Shown here: piece by piece, positions 59,683 through 64,000 of the stretch
How positions within the stretch are numbered: the first letter of the stretch is position 1
Layout: each line of letters opens with the position of its first letter
Assembly: GCF_030161435.1 (NCBI RefSeq)
Contig: NZ_BSSV01000003.1
Location: forward strand, 1 to 64,000
From: Thalassotalea loyana
GTDB lineage: Bacteria; Pseudomonadota; Gammaproteobacteria; Enterobacterales; Alteromonadaceae
DNA: 64,000 nt
Direction of reading: 5' to 3'
Made by a program: the position numbers and the translations under genes
The notes under the pieces: generated by a model
What the model was told of the DNA's origin: nothing
The model's input: the letters and a program-made list of their open reading frames with translations, nothing else
Database searches by the model: none

Positions 59683-60744
59683 CTAGATTGGCAGTACAAT
59701 CTCTTCGTTATCCGCTAATCCAGAAATCACTTCTACCTGCCCTTTCCCATCTTTTTGGCCAAGTTGAACGAATCGTCTTGATACAACGCCGTCTGTTTTC
59801 ACCAACACAATATCAAGCTGGCCAAGCTTATTAACATACGTTTGCGGTATTTTTATCAACGTTTGACTGCTACCTTCCACACGTAATGTCGCATACATCC
59901 CCGGTTTTAGTTCAACGGTTGTCGTGATGTTCGCTTTAACTAAAAAGCTTCGTGCGCCAATATTTGCTGCGGGAACAATCTCGGCAATGGTTGCAGTAGT
60001 CGCTAACATGATGCTAGGAATATTGACGGTCAACTCGTCTCCCACGGTTAAATTAACCGCTAATTGCTCTCGTATGTATGCCTCAACTTGCAAAGTTGAC
60101 GGATTATATATGGTTAATAATGGCACACCCGGTTGCGCCGTGTTGCCAGGTTCAGCAAGGCGTTCAATGACAACGCCATCAATTGGCGCATGTAGTTTGG
60201 CAAATGACAAATTGCTGCTTGCTTCATTAAGCGCTTCTTGCGCTGCTTGCTCTTCAGCCGATAGCGCATCAACATTAGCCTGTGATTTATCTAATTCCTG
60301 CGCCGACAATAAGTTTTCTTGATGCAACTGTTTTGCTCTAGCAAGCAGTTTTTGTGCTTCCACCAGTCGAGCATTAATTGCATTTTTTTGTTGCTGGCTT
60401 TGTTTTACACGAGCAAGTAATTCAGATTGCTCGAGTGTTATCAGCAAATCGCCCTGCTTTACCCGTTGCCCTGCTCGTACATTTATGGTCGCAATTTGAG
60501 CAATAATCCGTGATGACACTTCTGTATCTTGCATTGGTGTTATGTTTGCAGCAATGAGCTCTTGTTGAGGTATTTGCATCGTTGAAACAACGAGTGTTTT
60601 TGTTGCTGATTTTACCTGCTCAAGTGCACGCTCTCCCGGCGACATTTTGCTATTAAAGCCACCCGCTAACCATGTGATGCTAATGGCTAAAAAGCTGATG
60701 GCTAGTAAGGGTTTAACTAAGGTTGCGTTAAATACTGACTTCAT
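59683..60744 (-). CDS. RND efflux periplasmic adaptor (membrane fusion protein)
   Basis: A 353-residue HlyD/AcrA-type adaptor. An N-terminal membrane segment ('PLLAISFLAISITWLAGGF') precedes a lipoyl-like half ('ISTINVRAGQRVKQGDLLIT' approximately, at 85-105), a long alpha-helical hairpin (about 105-180), the second lipoyl half ('LHAPIDGVVIERLAEPGN') and a beta-barrel domain. It links the inner-membrane pump to an outer-membrane channel. AGGAG precedes the ATG. It lies 9 bp downstream of the permease gene, the reverse of the usual adaptor-first order. Confidence 0.92.
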   Translation of the reverse strand: MKSVFNATLVKPLLAISFLAISITWLAGGFNSKMSPGERALEQVKSATKTLVVSTMQIPQQELIAANITPMQDTEVSSRIIAQIATINVRAGQRVKQGDLLITLEQSELLARVKQSQQQKNAINARLVEAQKLLARAKQLHQENLLSAQELDKSQANVDALSAEEQAAQEALNEASSNLSFAKLHAPIDGVVIERLAEPGNTAQPGVPLLTIYNPSTLQVEAYIREQLAVNLTVGDELTVNIPSIMLATTATIAEIVPAANIGARSFLVKANITTTVELKPGMYATLRVEGSSQTLIKIPQTYVNKLGQLDIVLVKTDGVVSRRFVQLGQKDGKGQVEVISGLADNEEIVLPI

Positions 60745-60753
60745 AAAATGCTC

Positions 60754-63700
60754 CTAAGATGTAGCCATCACATTATGTGTGCGTTGCCTTTTGTTAATCA
60801 CCTCATTTTCTTGGTTGGCAAAAACAAGGTGATACACAATAGGGACAACGATTAAGGTGAACAATGTGGAGGCGATAATGCCAAAAATAATCGCTATTGC
60901 CAGTCCACTAAAGACAGGATCTAGGGTGATCACTATATTCCCTAACAAGGTTGTACCTGCCGTTAACAATACCGGGCGCATTCTTACCGCCCCAGCTTGG
61001 AGTACCGCTTCTTTAATGCTCAAGCCCTCTGCTCTAGCCTGCGTAATAAACTCAACTAAAATCAGAGAATTACGTACAACAATACCCGCTAACGCAATCA
61101 TGCCGATCATCGCCGTAGCAGTAAATAACACAGGTTCTGGTGCCCCAGCTATCTCGCGTGTTCCGAACTGATTAAGTAACCAAAACCCGGGCATTATTCC
61201 GATGATGGTGAGTGGAATTGAAGACATAATAATAAGTGAAAGCGCCAGTGACTTTGTCTGTATTCTTAGCACAAAATAAATGCCAACTAAGGCAAACATA
61301 AAGGCGATTCCCATATCCCTGAACACACTAATGGTAACATTCCATTCGCCCTCGCCGGAAAATACAACCTTGATATTGTCAGGAACTTGCCACCTGTCAC
61401 CACCACCTGAGGTAAAAAACGTACGATTTTTCCAATCATGTGTAGTGTCGTTATCATCAACAGCTAATCCTTTATCGGCGCTGATATCTGCAACAATTTC
61501 GGGTGGTGTTCGTCCGGATATTTCGGCATTAACATACACAACAGGGTTAAGGTTTTTGTGAAAAATAGTGCCTAGCTGTTTAACTTGTTCAAATTGGCCA
61601 ATTTCAGCCATAGATACAACAGGCTGAACACCATCAAGAACGCCAAGCTCAGTTTGTGCCTCAACAATGCCACTGCGCCCTTTTACCAGAAACCTCTCTA
61701 TGTCTGACAATTGGCTACGTTGTGCTTGCGCCATTTTTAACATTAGCGGTATTTCTGTGGCCTCATCAACCTGCTGAAAAACACCTATATTAACCCCTTG
61801 CGTAGCCACAGCGATGGTTTGATTCACATCTTGCGTCGACACGCCAGATAATGCTGCTTTGGCTTTATCAACGACAAATCGAAACTTTGTAACATCAGCA
61901 ATCGCGTTGGTATCAACTTCAACGACATGCGGCTCGCGGGCTAAACGCGCTGCGACATGTTGTGCAACCAATTGAATATCTTGATATGGGGTATACTGAT
62001 CGCCATACACCTCCGCCACTAATGTACTTAACACAGGCGGCCCTGGTGGTACTTCAACTACTTTGATATGCGTATTCTGCGCTTGAAGAGGTGCGACTAA
62101 GGCCCGTAATCGAAGCAAAATATCATGTGAATAATGCTCACGCATCGTTTTATCGACGAGCAATATTCTTAAGTCAGCTTGATATGGCTGGTTGCGCAAA
62201 TAGTATTGGCGGACCATGCCATTAAAATCGATTGGTGAACTAATACCAACATAACTAGCAACCGCTTTAATTTCAGGAACTGTTTTTGCTAAATTGGTAA
62301 CACGGCGTGCCATTGCATGGGTTTGTTCGAGGGACGCGGTTTCTGGCATCTCAATAAGAATTTGCAACTCATTTTTGTTATCAAATGGCAGTAATTTAAG
62401 AGGCACAAGTCGTAATGCTGGTAGCAATGCCGCAATAACAAAAAGCACCAACATTAACCAAAGCAAGCGCTTGCCTTTTGCTTTATGTTCAATAAAGGGC
62501 GACATGAAGCGGTAATAGGTGCTTTCAACACTCGATGGTGATTGCTTCTCTTTGTTAGGTTCACTTGCCGCTGGTGAGATAAATTTATGTGCGAGCCAAG
62601 GGGTGATCAGAAATGCCACAAGCGTCGACAAAATAACGCTAAGCGGTACGTTAAATGCCATTGGCGCCATGTACGGCCCCATCATACCGGTAATAAAGGC
62701 CAGAGGAATAAACGCCAAAATAATGGTTAATGTTGACAAAAGTAAGGGGGTTTTGATCTCTTTAATAGCCGCAATTATATTGTCTTTTAACGGGCGTTCA
62801 GGGTGTTTCTTAATAAATCGTGTGATGTTATCAACCCCTGTTATTGGGTCGTCCACCAATAAACCTAACGATAAAATTAACGCGAATAAGGTTACGCGAT
62901 TAATCGTGTAACCAAAGGCATAGTCAAACGCTAAGGTAAATCCATAACAAACTGGCACTGCCAAGCCAACAACTAACGCTGCACGCCAACCGAGGAATAC
63001 ACCGATAAAAATCACAACAGTGACGACAGCAAACACCAATGAACTTGTTAAGTTATTCACTTTTTCATTAGCGGTTTGGCCATAGTCTCTCAGCGTTTGA
63101 ATATGGACATGGTTTGGCAGAACACTTTCTTTAATATCGTTAACGAGCTGATGAACTTGTTCCGCCACTTGAACGGCATTGGTGCCAGGCTGCTTAGCAA
63201 CAGATATCGTTACTAAAGGAAAGTCAGCGCCATCATTGTCGAATAATTCATGGCTTGGCGTAAAATCTATTGTGCTGTAATGGTTCGTCTCTTGTGGGCC
63301 ATCGGTTATGCTCGCTATATCTTGTAACTGCACAATCGCGCCATTGATCACTTTAACTGGAGTTAGTTTAATTGCATTAAGCGACTGATAGACATCACCA
63401 CTTTCAATAACAACCGATTGATTGCTGATTCGAATAATGCCATGTGCTTGACGCTGGTTTGATACTTGTAGTGCGCTTATTACTTCCTGAACCGAGATCT
63501 GGCGTGCTGCGAGTTGCTCCGGCTGCATGAAGATTTCAATTTGACGGCTACGACCGCCAATAACATGTACTTCACTGGTATTTTCTAACGACTGTAATTG
63601 CGTTGATATTTCTTGCGCCAACCGCTTTAACTGATAATCGTCGGTAATCTCAGGTTTCTCACTCCATAGGCCGAGTATGATTATCGCAATATCGTCGACC

Positions 63701-64000
63701 TCATTCGGACTAACCATCCAATTAGTCACCACCGACGGTATCTTGTCTTGATTTGAATGAAGTTTATTGTAGGTATTAAATAACGAAGTTTCTCTCGATT
63801 GGCCAACTAAAAACCGTAACGTGACGATCGCTTGGTTATTATTAGTTGCCGAATAAACGTGTTCTACCCCTTTTATTTGGGATAACAGTTTTTCCAATGG
63901 CGTGGTTACCAATCGTTCAACTTGGCGAGCATCAAGCCCTGGTGCTTCCACGACGACATCAATCATTGGCACAACAATCTGTGGCTCTTCTTCACGTGGA
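60754..64000 (-). CDS. RND family efflux permease, partial at window edge
   Basis: At least 1081 residues of an AcrB/HAE1-type permease. The frame is open to the window end ('REEEPQIVVPMIDVVVEAPG' continues past 63972), so the start lies outside. Family features are two large periplasmic loops, twelve membrane segments and the proton-relay aspartates in 'GLLVDDPITGVDNI'. It exports drugs, metals or other small molecules by proton antiport; the substrate is unknown. Confidence 0.93.
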   Translation of the reverse strand, partial: PREEEPQIVVPMIDVVVEAPGLDARQVERLVTTPLEKLLSQIKGVEHVYSATNNNQAIVTLRFLVGQSRETSLFNTYNKLHSNQDKIPSVVTNWMVSPNEVDDIAIIILGLWSEKPEITDDYQLKRLAQEISTQLQSLENTSEVHVIGGRSRQIEIFMQPEQLAARQISVQEVISALQVSNQRQAHGIIRISNQSVVIESGDVYQSLNAIKLTPVKVINGAIVQLQDIASITDGPQETNHYSTIDFTPSHELFDNDGADFPLVTISVAKQPGTNAVQVAEQVHQLVNDIKESVLPNHVHIQTLRDYGQTANEKVNNLTSSLVFAVVTVVIFIGVFLGWRAALVVGLAVPVCYGFTLAFDYAFGYTINRVTLFALILSLGLLVDDPITGVDNITRFIKKHPERPLKDNIIAAIKEIKTPLLLSTLTIILAFIPLAFITGMMGPYMAPMAFNVPLSVILSTLVAFLITPWLAHKFISPAASEPNKEKQSPSSVESTYYRFMSPFIEHKAKGKRLLWLMLVLFVIAALLPALRLVPLKLLPFDNKNELQILIEMPETASLEQTHAMARRVTNLAKTVPEIKAVASYVGISSPIDFNGMVRQYYLRNQPYQADLRILLVDKTMREHYSHDILLRLRALVAPLQAQNTHIKVVEVPPGPPVLSTLVAEVYGDQYTPYQDIQLVAQHVAARLAREPHVVEVDTNAIADVTKFRFVVDKAKAALSGVSTQDVNQTIAVATQGVNIGVFQQVDEATEIPLMLKMAQAQRSQLSDIERFLVKGRSGIVEAQTELGVLDGVQPVVSMAEIGQFEQVKQLGTIFHKNLNPVVYVNAEISGRTPPEIVADISADKGLAVDDNDTTHDWKNRTFFTSGGGDRWQVPDNIKVVFSGEGEWNVTISVFRDMGIAFMFALVGIYFVLRIQTKSLALSLIIMSSIPLTIIGIMPGFWLLNQFGTREIAGAPEPVLFTATAMIGMIALAGIVVRNSLILVEFITQARAEGLSIKEAVLQAGAVRMRPVLLTAGTTLLGNIVITLDPVFSGLAIAIIFGIIASTLFTLIVVPIVYHLVFANQENEVINKRQRTHNVMATS

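Noticed and set aside
60857-62911. Several plus-strand frames of 70-130 codons inside the RND permease
   Set aside because: They are antisense to a conserved permease and show low-complexity patterns produced by its membrane segments.
1-64000. Search by eye for tRNA and rRNA genes
   Set aside because: No cloverleaf with a GTTCRA T-loop and CCA-proximal stem was found in the intergenic regions, although small RNAs cannot be excluded by reading.

Overview
The window looks like a chromosomal segment of an AT-rich marine gammaproteobacterium of the Alteromonadales, most likely Colwelliaceae (Colwellia or Thalassotalea type). This placement is an inference from gene families (recCBD, hrpA, rlmI, miaE, DUF2982, DUF3087, DUF2189) and base composition; no rRNA or other formal marker is present. 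I see no tRNA, rRNA, CRISPR array or insertion sequence.

Region 1 (1-31.5 kb) is mostly housekeeping. It holds a DUF1653 gene, an MDR oxidoreductase with acylphosphatase, an rlmI interrupted by one in-frame TAG, a periplasmic binding protein, a divergent TetR/metallo-hydrolase pair with a palindromic operator, a PilZ protein, hrpA, a CBS protein, and a tightly packed recC-recB-recD run followed by DUF3087, VOC and isoaspartyl-peptidase genes. Next come ybaK, a serine beta-lactamase-like hydrolase, a subclass B1 metallo-beta-lactamase with all zinc ligands, an orphan RNase E-type S1 domain beside rof, gph and an FAD oxidoreductase.

Region 2 (31.5-43.9 kb) is accessory. Many short, mostly minus-strand, unrelated genes lie one after another: GNAT acetyltransferases, VOC proteins, cupin, LysE and EamA transporters, an HxlR/SDR divergent pair, SseA, a CPBP protease and PhzF. 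Part of this may be eroded integron cassette material, because at least one recognisable attC relic lies at its right edge.

Region 3 (43.9-57.7 kb) is a chromosomal integron. A tyrosine recombinase (intI, 56735-57706, plus strand) has a LexA-type SOS box just upstream. To its left are an attI core (56509-56515) and more than twenty gene cassettes, all on the minus strand and pointing away from intI. They are separated by about 95-110 bp attC sites. Sites near intI look intact; distal sites are increasingly damaged, several at the recombination triplet itself. One small cassette is present twice in identical form, one cassette carries a GC-rich attC of another family, and one cassette (DUF2834) is a double-broken pseudogene. 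Most cassettes encode small proteins of unknown function; recognisable ones are CbrC-like, CPCC, DUF3885, DUF3144, PaiB, PD40 beta-propeller, DUF998 and a uracil-DNA glycosylase relative.

Region 4 (57.7-64 kb) returns to core genes on the minus strand: a glycosyltransferase-like protein that overlaps the 3' end of intI, miaE, and an RND efflux adaptor and permease. The permease runs off the right edge.
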